A DNA stretch of 64,000 nucleotides from Acidovorax sp. A79 (GCF_041154505.1 NZ_AP028672.1:3264501-3328500); one strand, 5' to 3'. Shown: positions 25,210 to 34,183, numbered from the stretch's first letter. Numbers and translations are program-made. Notes: generated from the letters alone by a model not told the origin.

Positions 25210-26382
25210 ATGAAGTTTCGTGGGATGGAGGATGGGAGCATCGACCGCCGGGTGGTGCTGACGGCCCTGGCCGCCGCCGCTCTGGGAGCCGCTGGCCCGG
25301 CAGCGGCCGAGACCGGGGTGACGGACACCCGCATCAAGGTGGGGCAGTCGGCCGTTTTCACGGGGCCGGCCAAGGATTTCGGGGTGGACTACAAGGCCGG
25401 CATCGTGCTGGCGTTCGACAAGGCAAACAAGACCGGCGGGGTGCACGGGCGTGCGCTGGAACTCGTCTCGCACGACGACGCCTATGAGCCCAAGAAGACC
25501 GCCGAGAACACCACGCGCCTCATCGAGGAGGACAAGGTGTTCGCGCTGATCGGCTACGTGGCCACGGGCAACCTGATCGCGGCCATGCCCATCGCCGAGA
25601 AGGCGGGCGTGCCCATGTTCGCGCCGCTGGTGGGCACGACCTCGTTCCGCACCAACCACAACCGCCACCTGTTCCACGTGCGCGCCAGCTACGAGACCGA
25701 GCTGCGCAAGATCGTGGGCCACCTGGCCACCCTGGGCATCAACAACATTGCCGTCATCTACCAGAACAGCGCGTTCGGCAAGTCCAACCTCGAGACCTGC
25801 CTGCAGATCGCGCAGGGCCTGAAGGTGAAGGTGGTGGAATCCGTGCCCATGGAGATCGCCGCCACCGACGCCAAGCCCCAGGTTGCCACGCTCACCAAGG
25901 CCCAGCCCGGTGCCGTGGTGATGATCATGGCCGGCAAGATGGTGGAAGTGTTCCTGCGCGACTACCGTGCCAGCGGCAGCGCGGCGCCGCTGTACACCAT
26001 CTCCGTCGGCATCACCGACGCGCCGGGATCTGCGCAGCGCCTGAACGGCGGCATCGAAGGGCTGGTGACCGCCAGCATCGTGCCGTCGCCCCAGTCCAGC
26101 CGCATGCCCATCGTGGCGGACTACCGCAAGGACCGCGCCGACGCCGGCGAGAAGATCGACAGCTACACCATGCTGGAAGGCTACATCGCCGCGCGCGTGT
26201 TCGTCGAAGGCCTCAAGCGCGCGGGCCGCAACCTCACGCGCGATGGCTTCATCAAGGCCATGGAGGACATGGGGACGACCAAGCTCGGCGACTTCCCGCT
26301 GCAATACGGCCCGGGCAACCACAATGGCTCCAACTTCGTGGACCTGGAGATGTACACGCGCTCGGGCACCTTGAAGCGCTGA
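25210..26382 (+). CDS. Periplasmic substrate-binding protein 2
   Basis: This 390-residue Peripla_BP_6-type protein has an N-terminal export signal in which an RR pair (DRRVVLTALAAAALG) precedes the hydrophobic core. This is weakly Tat-like but lacks the full motif. The mature part starts near ETGVTDTRIKVGQSAVFTG, as in proteins of the aromatic or amide binding branch. TAAGGAG precedes its ATG. It lies 22 bases before the molybdenum-hydroxylase small subunit gene, so import and first oxidation are probably co-expressed. It differs clearly from the binding protein at 20254. Confidence 0.92.
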   Translation: MKFRGMEDGSIDRRVVLTALAAAALGAAGPAAAETGVTDTRIKVGQSAVFTGPAKDFGVDYKAGIVLAFDKANKTGGVHGRALELVSHDDAYEPKKTAENTTRLIEEDKVFALIGYVATGNLIAAMPIAEKAGVPMFAPLVGTTSFRTNHNRHLFHVRASYETELRKIVGHLATLGINNIAVIYQNSAFGKSNLETCLQIAQGLKVKVVESVPMEIAATDAKPQVATLTKAQPGAVVMIMAGKMVEVFLRDYRASGSAAPLYTISVGITDAPGSAQRLNGGIEGLVTASIVPSPQSSRMPIVADYRKDRADAGEKIDSYTMLEGYIAARVFVEGLKRAGRNLTRDGFIKAMEDMGTTKLGDFPLQYGPGNHNGSNFVDLEMYTRSGTLKR

Positions 26383-26404
26383 AGGCCAGGAGTCCGTTCG
26401 CCCC

Positions 26405-26908
26405 ATGCACGCCACCCCCAGCGCCACGGCCACCGTCAACGGCCAGCCCTGCGCACTGCCCGCCACCGGCGCGGACGGCGCCACGCTGCTGCACGTGCTG
26501 CGCAACGACCTGCAGCTCAACGGCCCCAAGTATGGCTGTGGCCTGGGGCAGTGCGGCGCGTGCACGGTGCTGGTGGACGGCGTGGCCGCGCGGGCCTGTG
26601 TGATCCCCGCGCGGGGCGCGGCGGGGCGCGACGTGACCACGCTGGAGGGGCTGCCGGCGCGCTGCGGCCAGGCCACGGGGTTGCACCCGGTGCAGCAGGC
26701 CTTCATCGACGAGCAGGCCGCGCAATGCGGCTATTGCCTGAGCGGCATGGTGATGATGGCCGTGGCCCTGCTGGAGCGCAACGCCGACCCCGACGAGGCC
26801 GCCATCCGCCGCGAACTGGCCAGCAACCTGTGCCGCTGCGGCACCCATGTGGAGATCATCCGCGCCGTGTTGCGCGCGGCCGTGCTGATGCGGGAGGCCA
26901 GGGCATGA
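26405..26908 (+). CDS. [2Fe-2S] small subunit of a molybdenum hydroxylase (NicA-like)
   Basis: This 167-residue subunit carries two [2Fe-2S] clusters. A plant-type ferredoxin set lies at C45, C50, C53 and C65 (YGCGLGQCGAC), and a helical-domain set at C108, C111, C143 and C145 (CGYC and CRC). The architecture matches NicA of nicotinate dehydrogenase and IorA of isoquinoline oxidoreductase. It would relay electrons from the Mo site to the cytochromes of its partner. The stop overlaps the large-subunit start by 4 bases. No FAD subunit gene is present, as expected for the cytochrome-linked type. Confidence 0.93.
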   Translation: MHATPSATATVNGQPCALPATGADGATLLHVLRNDLQLNGPKYGCGLGQCGACTVLVDGVAARACVIPARGAAGRDVTTLEGLPARCGQATGLHPVQQAFIDEQAAQCGYCLSGMVMMAVALLERNADPDEAAIRRELASNLCRCGTHVEIIRAVLRAAVLMREARA

Positions 26909-29900
26909 GCACCACGCCCGCCGGCGCCTTGCCATTGCGCGCCCACGCACCCCTGACCCGCGCTGACTTCCATGCCGCGCAGGGTGTGCTGCTGGTGGTG
27001 CGCAACCCGCCGCCCGCGCCGCCGCCCGTCAAAGGCCAGCCCGCGCTGGTGGCGGGCAATCCGGCCGAGGGGGTCGAAATCCTGATTGCCGTGTGGGACG
27101 ACGGCAGCGTGACCGCGCTCAACGGTCACGTCGACCTGGGCACGGGCATCCGCACGGCGCTGGCGCAGATCGTGGCCGAGGAACTCGATGTGCCGCTGGC
27201 CCGGGTGCACATGGTGCTGGGCGACACCGCGCGCGCGCCCAACCAGGGCGCGACCATCGCCAGCGCTTCGATCCAGATCCACGCCAGGCCGCTGCGCATC
27301 GCCGCGGCGCAGGCGCGCCACTGGCTGGTGGCGCGCGCCGCCGCGCGCCTGGGCGTGGCGGCCGACACCCTGCGGGTGCAGGCCGGGGTGGTGCAGGCGG
27401 CCGCCGAACCGGCGCGCCAGATGGCCTATGGCGAACTGCTCGCTGGCGCGCACACCACCCTGGAGCTCGCCGAGGCCACGCCCACCAAGCCCGCGGCCGA
27501 CTACACCGTGGTCGGGCAGCCGGTGCCGCGCGTGGACATCCCCGCCAAGGTCAGCGGCGAGCTGGTCTTCGTGCACGACATGCGCGTGCCCGGCATGCTG
27601 CATGGGCGCGTGGTGCGCCCGCCCTATGCGGGCGCCGACCATGGCGACTTCATCGGCAACACGCTGGAATCGGTGGACCAGTCGTCCATCGCCCACATCC
27701 CGGGCATCCGCGCGGTGGTGGTGATCCGCGACTTCGTGGGCATCGTCGCCGAGCGCGAGGAGCAGGCCGAGCAAGCCCTGCGCGAGCTGAAGGTGCAGTG
27801 GAAGCACTGGCCCGGTTTCCCGCGCCAGGACAGCGCTGAAGCGGTGGAGCAGGCCATTCGCGCCAACCCCGCCACCCAGCGCCGCCTGGTGGACGAGGGC
27901 GATGTGGATGCCGCGCTGGCCGCTGCCGACCAGCCCATGCCGCGCACCTATGTGTGGCCCTACCAGCTGCACGGCTCCATCGGCCCCTCGTGCGCGGTGG
28001 CCGAGTGGCGCCAGGACGAAACCTCGGGCCGTGCCCGCATGGCCGTCTGGGCCGGCACGCAGAACCCCCATGTGCTGCGCGCCGACCTGGCCCGCTTGAT
28101 GGGCCTGGCCGACGTGGACATCGACCTGGTGCGCATGGAAGCCGCCGGCTGCTATGGCCGCAACGGGGCCGACGACGTGGCGGCCGATGCTGCGCTGCTC
28201 TCGCGCGCCGTGGGGGCGCCCGTGCGCGTGCAGCTCACGCGCGAGCAGGAGCACCTGTGGGAGCCCAAGGGCACGGCCCAGCTCATGCAGGTGCGTGGCG
28301 GGCTCAACGCCGATGGCTCGGTGGCGGCCTACGACTTCGAGACCTCCTACCCCTCCAACGGCGCGCCCACGCTGGCCCTGCTGCTCACGCGCACCATCGA
28401 GCCCGTGGCCCAGGCCTACGAGATGGGCGACCGCACCGCGCGCCCGCCCTACGGCTACGACAACCTGCGCGTGGCCGTGAACGACATGGCGCCCATCGTG
28501 CGGGCCTCGTGGTTGCGCGGCGTCTCGGCGCTGCCCAACTCGTTCGCGCACGAGTCGTATGTGGACGAGCTGGCCACGGCGGCGGGCGTGGACCCGGTCG
28601 AATTCCGCCTGCAGCTGCTGAACGATCCGCGCGCGGCCGAGCTCGTGCAGGCCACGGCGGAAAAGGCGGGCTGGGTGCGCCGCACCGGCCCCTTGCAGCG
28701 TGGGCTGGACGGCGACTGGGTGCAGGGCCAGGGCTTTGCCTACGCGCGCTACATCCACAGCAAATGGCCGGGCTTTGGCGCCGCCTGGGCGGCCTGGGTG
28801 GCCGACGTGGACGTGAACAGGAAGACCGGCGAGATCCACGTGCGCCGCGTGGTCGTGGGGCACGATGCGGGCCTCATGGTCAACCCGGCCGGCGTGGAGC
28901 ACCAGGTGCACGGCAACGTGGTGCAGACCACCAGCCGCGCGCTCAAGGAGCAGGTGCGCTTCGACCCCGTCACGCAGGCGGTGAACACGCGCGAATGGGG
29001 CAGCTACCCGATCCTGAGCTTCCGCGAGGTGCCGGTCATCGAGGTCATGCACATGCCCCGGCAGGACGAGGCGCCGCTGGGTGCGGGCGAGTCGTCCTCC
29101 GTGCCCGGCACGGCGGCCATCGCCAACGCGATCTTCGACGCCACGGGTGTGCGCTTTCGCGCGCCGCCCTTCACGCCCGAGGTGGTGCGCGCCGGGCTCA
29201 ATCCGCTGCCGGGAAACGCCGGCGCGGGAGATGCGGGCACGGCAGGCACCGCCACCACGCAGCCTGCCGACGTGCTGCCCACCCTGGAGCTGCCAGCGCC
29301 TACCGTGCCCGCCACCGCCACGTGGCCGCGCCAGCGCAGCCCCTGGGCGCGTGCACTGGCCCTGGCCGCGGGTGGGCTGGCCATGGGCGCCGCGCTGCTG
29401 GGCTGGCGCCCGTCCATCGCGCCCGTGGTGCAGACGGCGGGCGGTGCGGCGGTGTACAACGCCGCCACCATCGAGCGCGGCCGCCTGCTGGCCGCCGCGG
29501 GCGACTGCGTGGTCTGCCACACCGCGCCCGGCGGCACGCCCAACACGGGCGGGCGCGGCATGGAAACGCCGTTCGGCACCGTCTACACCACCAACCTCAC
29601 GCCCGACGCCGAGACCGGCATCGGCCGGTGGTCGTTCAGCGCCTTCCAGCGCGCCATGCGCGAGGGCATCTCGCGCGACGGCCGCCACCTGTACCCGGCG
29701 TTCCCGTACACCTCGTTCGCGAAGATGAGCGACGACGACCTCACGGCGGTCTACGCCTACCTCATGGCGCAGCCCGCCGTGCGCGCCGAGGTGCCCGCCA
29801 CCCGACTTGCATTCCCCTTCAGCGTGCGCCCGCTCATGGCTGGATGGAACGCGCTGTTCCACGACGCCACGCCCTGGAAGCCCGACCCCGCGCGCCCGCC

Positions 29901-30642
29901 CGAGTGGAACCGGGGCGCCTACCTGGTACAGGGCGTGGGCCACTGCGGCGCCTGCCACACGCCGCGCAATGCGCTGGGCGCGGAGCAGGGCGGGGCGGCC
30001 TTCCTGTCGGGCGCGCTCATCGACGGGTGGGAGGCCCCCGCGCTCACCGGCTTGTCCAAGGCACCCGTGCCCTGGAGCGCCGAGTCGCTCTACGGCTACC
30101 TGCGCCACGGCCACAGCGCGCAGCACGGCAGCGCCTCCGGCCCCATGGCGCCCGTGGTGCGCGAGCTGGCGCACCTGCCCGACGGCGACATCCGCGCCAT
30201 GGCCACCTACCTCGCCTCGTTCACGGCCGCCACGGAGCCTGCCGCCGACGCGGCGCGGGCCCGCGCCACGGCGGCCGTGGCCCAGGCCGCCGCGCTCGCG
30301 CCCCAGCCCGGCTCCGCCCAGCGCCTGTTCGACGGTGCCTGTGCGGCCTGCCACCACGACGGCGACGGCCCCAAGCTGCTGGGCGTGAACGTGCCCTTGG
30401 CGCTCAACAGCAACCTGCACAGCGACCGGCCCGACAACCTGCTGCAAGTCATCGTGCACGGCATCCGCGAGCCCGCCACGAGGGATATCGGCTTCATGCC
30501 CGGCTTCGGCCATGCGCTCAGCGACGCGCAGATCACCGAGCTGGCGGGCTACATGCGCCAGCGCTACGCACCGGGCCGCCCGGCTTGGCGCGATGTGCCC
30601 GAGGCGCTGGCCCGTGTGCGGGCGGGGCCAGCACATCCGTAG
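26905..30642 (+). CDS. Molybdopterin large subunit fused to three cytochrome c domains (NicB-like)
   Basis: This 1245-residue protein hydroxylates an aromatic N-heterocycle or similar ring with water. Residues 1 to about 750 form the xanthine-oxidase-type Mo domain, including the catalytic Glu of the GAGES motif (E729) and the active-site segments around DLGTGIRTAL and QGATIAS. A Pro-rich linker and one hydrophobic segment (about 810-835) precede three class I haem c sites at 868-872 (CVVCH), 1014-1018 (CGACH) and 1146-1150 (CAACH). This matches the layout of Pseudomonas NicB, where electrons go to a membrane oxidase rather than NAD. The haem domains should be periplasmic with the Mo part inside. 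Nicotinate is the leading substrate guess. Confidence 0.92.
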   Translation: MSTTPAGALPLRAHAPLTRADFHAAQGVLLVVRNPPPAPPPVKGQPALVAGNPAEGVEILIAVWDDGSVTALNGHVDLGTGIRTALAQIVAEELDVPLARVHMVLGDTARAPNQGATIASASIQIHARPLRIAAAQARHWLVARAAARLGVAADTLRVQAGVVQAAAEPARQMAYGELLAGAHTTLELAEATPTKPAADYTVVGQPVPRVDIPAKVSGELVFVHDMRVPGMLHGRVVRPPYAGADHGDFIGNTLESVDQSSIAHIPGIRAVVVIRDFVGIVAEREEQAEQALRELKVQWKHWPGFPRQDSAEAVEQAIRANPATQRRLVDEGDVDAALAAADQPMPRTYVWPYQLHGSIGPSCAVAEWRQDETSGRARMAVWAGTQNPHVLRADLARLMGLADVDIDLVRMEAAGCYGRNGADDVAADAALLSRAVGAPVRVQLTREQEHLWEPKGTAQLMQVRGGLNADGSVAAYDFETSYPSNGAPTLALLLTRTIEPVAQAYEMGDRTARPPYGYDNLRVAVNDMAPIVRASWLRGVSALPNSFAHESYVDELATAAGVDPVEFRLQLLNDPRAAELVQATAEKAGWVRRTGPLQRGLDGDWVQGQGFAYARYIHSKWPGFGAAWAAWVADVDVNRKTGEIHVRRVVVGHDAGLMVNPAGVEHQVHGNVVQTTSRALKEQVRFDPVTQAVNTREWGSYPILSFREVPVIEVMHMPRQDEAPLGAGESSSVPGTAAIANAIFDATGVRFRAPPFTPEVVRAGLNPLPGNAGAGDAGTAGTATTQPADVLPTLELPAPTVPATATWPRQRSPWARALALAAGGLAMGAALLGWRPSIAPVVQTAGGAAVYNAATIERGRLLAAAGDCVVCHTAPGGTPNTGGRGMETPFGTVYTTNLTPDAETGIGRWSFSAFQRAMREGISRDGRHLYPAFPYTSFAKMSDDDLTAVYAYLMAQPAVRAEVPATRLAFPFSVRPLMAGWNALFHDATPWKPDPARPPEWNRGAYLVQGVGHCGACHTPRNALGAEQGGAAFLSGALIDGWEAPALTGLSKAPVPWSAESLYGYLRHGHSAQHGSASGPMAPVVRELAHLPDGDIRAMATYLASFTAATEPAADAARARATAAVAQAAALAPQPGSAQRLFDGACAACHHDGDGPKLLGVNVPLALNSNLHSDRPDNLLQVIVHGIREPATRDIGFMPGFGHALSDAQITELAGYMRQRYAPGRPAWRDVPEALARVRAGPAHP

Positions 30643-30677
30643 CCTGACGATCTCGCAGGCCCCCTCTGGGCGATCGT

Positions 30678-30748
30678 CAACACGGTTTTGAAGCCTTTTG
30701 GTGCTGAGGCGCTAGTGGAATATGCGCAAGCAGCTATCAAAAATAGAG
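30678..30748. repeat. Intergenic repeat, family 1
   Basis: A copy with TTTTGAAGCC at one end, GGCGCTAGTGG in the middle and GCAAGCAGCTATCAAAA at the other. It follows the end of the long heterocycle operon. Confidence 0.6.
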
Positions 30749-30804
30749 CGACCGCAGGTGCAATGTTCGGCCCGACAATCGGGCTGCACCACCGCCCAGA
30801 CACC

Positions 30805-31515
30805 ATGACACCTGCCGCTCCCCTGCCATCGCACAGCGTCATACTCACCCCGCACCGGCGCGCGCAGCGCATAGGCGGGGCCGCAACGCTGGCCCTGTGT
30901 TGTCTGGCCCTCATGGCCTGCGGGCCGGATGTGCAGGGGTCGCCCAAGCCGCCCCCGGCGTTTGGCCCCGTGCAGAGCAGCTGGTTCGGCTGCCCGTCCC
31001 TGCAGGGGGTGTACGCCTGGCCGCCAGTGGAGTCCGGTGGCGTGCAGGGCAGCCTGCCGTTTTTCACCGGCTCGGCCGAGATGCAGGTCTGGGTGCAGCA
31101 GCAGCGCGGCGAAACCACCCTGCGCACGCGCACCGTCAACCGCGCGCGCAATGTGCGTACCTCGCTCACCCGGCAGTGGAGTCTGGTCACCTACGGCGGC
31201 GCGCAGGCCCGCTGCAGCTCCGGCATGCTCGACCTTGTCCCGCAGACCGTGCCGCCGGACAAGGAGCCTGGGGCCTCGGGCGTGCTGCAGGGTTTCAGGC
31301 TGGCGCTGCTCAAGGATGGCGGGCTGGCCGTGGGCAAGCGCACCGTCAGCACGGGCAACAAGGGCTCGTACTTCTCGTGGGGCGGGCAGTCCTACGGCAG
31401 CTACGACGCGCCCGATGTGGAGACCTGGACCTGGCTCAAGCTGGCCCGCACCGCTGCGGGGGACAGCGAGCCGCCGGTCATCGACGCCTACGTGCCCGGG
31501 GCCACCTCCCCTTAG
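30805..31515 (+). CDS. Hypothetical lipoprotein
   Basis: This 236-residue protein, started at ATG 30805, has a basic N-terminus, a hydrophobic core and a lipobox LMAC (36-39), so Cys39 is the likely lipidation site. A longer frame from 30688 exists, but it reads through a family 1 repeat and hides the signal. The mature part contains a W-F-G-C-P-S-L-Q-G-Y motif and aromatic-rich segments (YFSWGGQSYGSYDAPDVETW). I do not recognise the family. It is probably an envelope protein. No neighbour indicates its function. Confidence 0.75.
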   Translation: MTPAAPLPSHSVILTPHRRAQRIGGAATLALCCLALMACGPDVQGSPKPPPAFGPVQSSWFGCPSLQGVYAWPPVESGGVQGSLPFFTGSAEMQVWVQQQRGETTLRTRTVNRARNVRTSLTRQWSLVTYGGAQARCSSGMLDLVPQTVPPDKEPGASGVLQGFRLALLKDGGLAVGKRTVSTGNKGSYFSWGGQSYGSYDAPDVETWTWLKLARTAAGDSEPPVIDAYVPGATSP

Positions 31516-31719
31516 GCTTTTTGATTGCAGAGCGGCGCGCGAAAAAGGCCGCGAACTTCCCCGTTTATCGCGCCACCGCCTGCGCTGCCGCCTCGGCACA
31601 GTGACATCGGGGCTTGGTCCATGGTGGGGCAGGCCCGGGCGCCCGCATTGTTGTGGCAGGCGCCCACGTCATCGGCCTGCCCAAGCAGCGGCCGTCCACT
31701 GTCGTTCAAGGAGAAGACC

Positions 31720-31836
31720 ATGCCCGCTAGTGAACTGGAAATCCACGAGATCGTGCTGCGATTGCTGCGTGAAGGCTATGCCGCCCTGACCGCCGCCCAA
31801 CGCAGGGTGGTAGACACGCTGATGGCGGTGTGCTGA
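31720..31836 (+). CDS. Possible 38-residue small protein
   Basis: A short frame starts at ATG 31720 with CAAGGAGAA eight bases upstream, a convincing ribosome site. The peptide is helical in character (ELEIHEIVLRLLREGYAAL) and slightly acidic to neutral. The 200 bases upstream hold no other gene and may contain its promoter. No family is recognised, so it should be treated as a candidate only. Confidence 0.4.
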   Translation: MPASELEIHEIVLRLLREGYAALTAAQRRVVDTLMAVC

Positions 31837-31855
31837 CGCGCCACGCGGCCATTCA

Positions 31856-31915
31856 AAGTCAATTTTGAATCTTTTAGGGCCCTAGCGCTGGCCCCGATTG
31901 CACTGGTTGCTACTA
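31856..31915. repeat. Intergenic repeat, family 1
   Basis: A diverged copy: TTTTGAATCTTTTAGG, CCTAGCGCTGG and GGTTGCTACTAAAAAT in order. It runs up to the stop codon of the EVE-domain gene, so it could also form that gene's 3' end or terminator. Confidence 0.45.
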
Positions 31916-32446
31916 AAAATGTAGCAATTGCAATTCGGCTCGCATGGCCCGCGCAATGAGGCGCATGTCATGGTCGCTGACGGAGAGCAGCCCAAAGCGG
32001 AACTTGCTGCCCCAGCGCTGGCGGTCGTCCACAAATTCAAAATCGTCCAGCAGCGGCGCAATCGCCGCCTCACGTGCAGGCACATAGGCCACGTCCCGCC
32101 GCGACGGCACAAACCCGCCGCCCATGTCAAACGCATACGGCGCGCCCGGCTGCACGATGCCGATGGAGACAAACGCCTGCAGCCGGTCCTTGCCCCCCAT
32201 GGTGACCGTGGGCGCGTAGTAGGCCACGCGGTCTCCCGGCTGGATGCGCCTGAGCGGCGCGGCCTTGCCATGGCACACCTGTATGTAGCCGGCGCCCGGC
32301 TCGGCGCAGCCCCGGCGGGCGTGCTGGGCACTGGCCACGGCGATCCAGTTGCGGCGCGCGGGGGCGTCAGAGGTTCCCGCCGATACGGGCATTCGCACAG
32401 GCTCGGCATCCGGCCAAAGGGTGTGTTGCAGCACGGCGTCGGTCAT
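31913..32446 (-). CDS. EVE domain-containing protein (UPF0310)
   Basis: This 177-residue protein carries the EVE domain, a PUA-like fold thought to bind modified bases in nucleic acid. Characteristic segments are [29 protein letters not shown] [18 protein letters not shown], and [15 protein letters not shown] 32-residue N-terminal tail precedes the domain. It is monocistronic. A CTGACA-N6-TGTCAG palindrome lies 48 bases upstream of its start, matching sites near the VOC genes and the GyrI-like gene, so it may belong to the same regulon. Confidence 0.88.
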   Translation of the reverse strand: MTDAVLQHTLWPDAEPVRMPVSAGTSDAPARRNWIAVASAQHARRGCAEPGAGYIQVCHGKAAPLRRIQPGDRVAYYAPTVTMGGKDRLQAFVSIGIVQPGAPYAFDMGGGFVPSRRDVAYVPAREAAIAPLLDDFEFVDDRQRWGSKFRFGLLSVSDHDMRLIARAMRAELQLLHF

Positions 32447-32493
32447 GAGAAAAGCTCCTGGTCAAAGAAGCCACCGATGGTGCGGGCGTGCTG

Positions 32494-32511
32494 CTGACAC
32501 CACAGTGTCAG
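32494..32511. promoter_or_regulatory. Palindrome upstream of the EVE gene (putative WYL-regulator site A)
   Basis: CTGACAC-N4-GTGTCAG with perfect 7-base arms, 48 bases upstream of the EVE gene start. The inner CTGACA-N6-TGTCAG matches the site at 34623. Confidence 0.6.
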
Positions 32512-32548
32512 TACCCTTGCAGCATCTCCTGCTTGGCTACACGAGCCG

Positions 32549-33169
32549 TCAGACCAGCTGCACCCACTGCCACAGCGCGAACCCGCCCAGCAGCAGCGCC
32601 GATGCCTGGTTGATGCGCTGGCGCCAGGCTGGCGTGAAGCGCCGCCGCTGGTACGCGATCGCGCCGGTCAGCAGCAGCCACCACGCTGCCGACCCAGCCA
32701 GCACGCCCGCCACCATCCACAACGGTGACGGCATGGCCTGCCGGCCGCCGCCCAGCGACCCAAACACCGCGATGAACGACACGATGGTGGCCGGGTTGGC
32801 CAGCGTGAGCGCAAAGGTGCCCGCCGCCAGGCCCAGCAGGCCGCGCGCATCGCGCGCCGGGGCGGCGGTGTGGGCTACCGGCGCATGCCAGGTGCGCCAG
32901 GCCAGCACCAGCAGCAGCGCGCCGCCGCCCAGCGCGAGCGGTGTCTTGGCGCTGGCCAGCAGGTCGATCAGCCAGCGCACGCTGAAGGCGCCGATGGCGC
33001 CGTACACCGCGTCCGCGGCAGCGGCGCCCAGGCCGGTGGCCAGCCCGGCCGCCAGGCCCCGCTCCAGGGTGCGCTGCATCGTCAGCAGGCCGATGGGCCC
33101 CACGGGGGCCGCGATGAGGACGCCAATGAGGGCGGCTTGAAGAAAGAGGGTGAGTGGTGCGAAGTCCAT
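32549..33169 (-). CDS. LysE/RhtB family exporter
   Basis: This 206-residue inner-membrane protein has about six hydrophobic segments and the LysE-family N-terminal motif AAPVGPIGLLTMQRTLERG. Such proteins export amino acids or related metabolites. It is divergent from an Lrp/AsnC regulator gene only 102 bases away, the classic arrangement in which the regulator senses the exported amino acid. The exported compound cannot be deduced. Confidence 0.9.
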   Translation of the reverse strand: MDFAPLTLFLQAALIGVLIAAPVGPIGLLTMQRTLERGLAAGLATGLGAAAADAVYGAIGAFSVRWLIDLLASAKTPLALGGGALLLVLAWRTWHAPVAHTAAPARDARGLLGLAAGTFALTLANPATIVSFIAVFGSLGGGRQAMPSPLWMVAGVLAGSAAWWLLLTGAIAYQRRRFTPAWRQRINQASALLLGGFALWQWVQLV

Positions 33170-33271
33170 GCACCGATGCTAGGGGGGTGCCTTGCGAAGG
33201 AGAATGCTGAAAATTAGGTATTTTTCAATTCTGGTTTCCTATTTTTCTGCATTTACTCAAAAAGGCGTTCC

Positions 33272-33724
33272 ATGGAAGTCGATGACAAGGCCTGGCGGCT
33301 CATCACCGCGCTGCAGGCCGACGGGCGTGCATCCCTCAAGGACCTGGCGCACACGGTCGGGCTGTCGGTGCCCGCCACGCTGGAGCGCCTGCGGCGCCTG
33401 CAGGAGGCCGGGGTGGTGCGTGGCGTGCATGCCGACATTGACCCCGCCCAGGTCGGCTACGGCGTGCGGGCGGTGGTGGGCATCAACGTGCCGCAGCCCG
33501 GCAAGAAGGCGCTGATCGACAAGCTGCGCCAATCCGCGCGGGTGCTGGAATGCCACCATGTCAGCGGCAACGATTCGTATGTGCTCCAGGTGGTGGCGCG
33601 CGACCTGCCGGATCTGGAGCGTTTCCTGGGCGACATCAATGGCTATGGAGAAACACGCACTTCCATCGTGTTCTCCACGCCGATACCGCTGCGCGGCCTG
33701 GCCCGCCCCGAGGTGGGTTGTTGA
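33272..33724 (+). CDS. Lrp/AsnC family transcriptional regulator
   Basis: This 150-residue regulator has an N-terminal helix-turn-helix (SLKDLAHTVGLSVPATLERLRRL) and a C-terminal RAM/AsnC ligand-binding domain (about residues 65-145). It is transcribed away from the LysE exporter gene and most likely controls it from the AT-rich 33170-33271 gap in response to an amino acid. Confidence 0.92.
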   Translation: MEVDDKAWRLITALQADGRASLKDLAHTVGLSVPATLERLRRLQEAGVVRGVHADIDPAQVGYGVRAVVGINVPQPGKKALIDKLRQSARVLECHHVSGNDSYVLQVVARDLPDLERFLGDINGYGETRTSIVFSTPIPLRGLARPEVGC

Positions 33725-33754
33725 TCCAGTGGCGGGGCCCGGGGCGTCAGGCCA

Positions 33755-34183
33755 TCAGAACGTCACCTTGACCGACGGCGCGCTGCGCTGCGCCTCGCCG
33801 TGGAACACCGCCTCGATGTTGTTGCCGTCCGGGTCCAGCACAAAGGCGGCGTAGTAGCCGGGGTGGTACGGCCGCTCGCCCGGGGCGCCATTGTCCGTGC
33901 CGCCATGGGCAAGGGCGGCCTGGTGGAATGCCTCCACCATGGCGCGGTCCCGGGCCTGGAAGGCCAGGTGGTGCCGGCCCGTGAGATGGCCCTGGGCGGC
34001 GGCGCTGTCGGCGGTGGAGACAAACAGCTCATCCGCCCAGAAGTACCCTTCGCCCGTGCCGCCCATCGGCACCTGGAGCGCCTTGAACACGGCGGTGTAG
34101 AAGGCCTGGCTGGCCGGCAGGTCGCGCACGACCAGCTGGATGTGGTCGATGAGGCGGCCCCTGTGCAGTTCCTGTGTTTCCAT
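33755..34183 (-). CDS. VOC family protein (glyoxalase/dioxygenase fold)
   Basis: This 142-residue protein has a vicinal-oxygen-chelate fold. LIDHIQLVVRDLPASQAFYTAVF opens the first beta-alpha-beta module and GYYAAFVLDPDGNNIEAVFHGE closes the second. The His and Glu of the fold's metal site are present at the expected ends. Its start lies 15 bases after the stop of another VOC gene, so the two form a small operon. Substrate unknown; relatives include glyoxalase-like and antibiotic-resistance proteins. Confidence 0.88.
   Translation of the reverse strand: METQELHRGRLIDHIQLVVRDLPASQAFYTAVFKALQVPMGGTGEGYFWADELFVSTADSAAAQGHLTGRHHLAFQARDRAMVEAFHQAALAHGGTDNGAPGERPYHPGYYAAFVLDPDGNNIEAVFHGEAQRSAPSVKVTF

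Noticed and set aside
25210..25310. Canonical Tat signal on the second heterocycle binding protein
   Set aside because: An RR pair is present but the surrounding residues do not fit the S/T-RR-x-F-L-K pattern, so Sec export is equally likely.
26731..30636. A very long open frame (1301 codons) on the minus strand opposite the Mo-hydroxylase gene
   Set aside because: It mirrors the real gene in high-GC DNA, has His/Arg/Gly-rich nonsense composition and no domain or ribosome site.
30688..30804. Longer start for the lipoprotein gene
   Set aside because: The extra frame is made of a family 1 repeat and would bury the signal peptide and lipobox.
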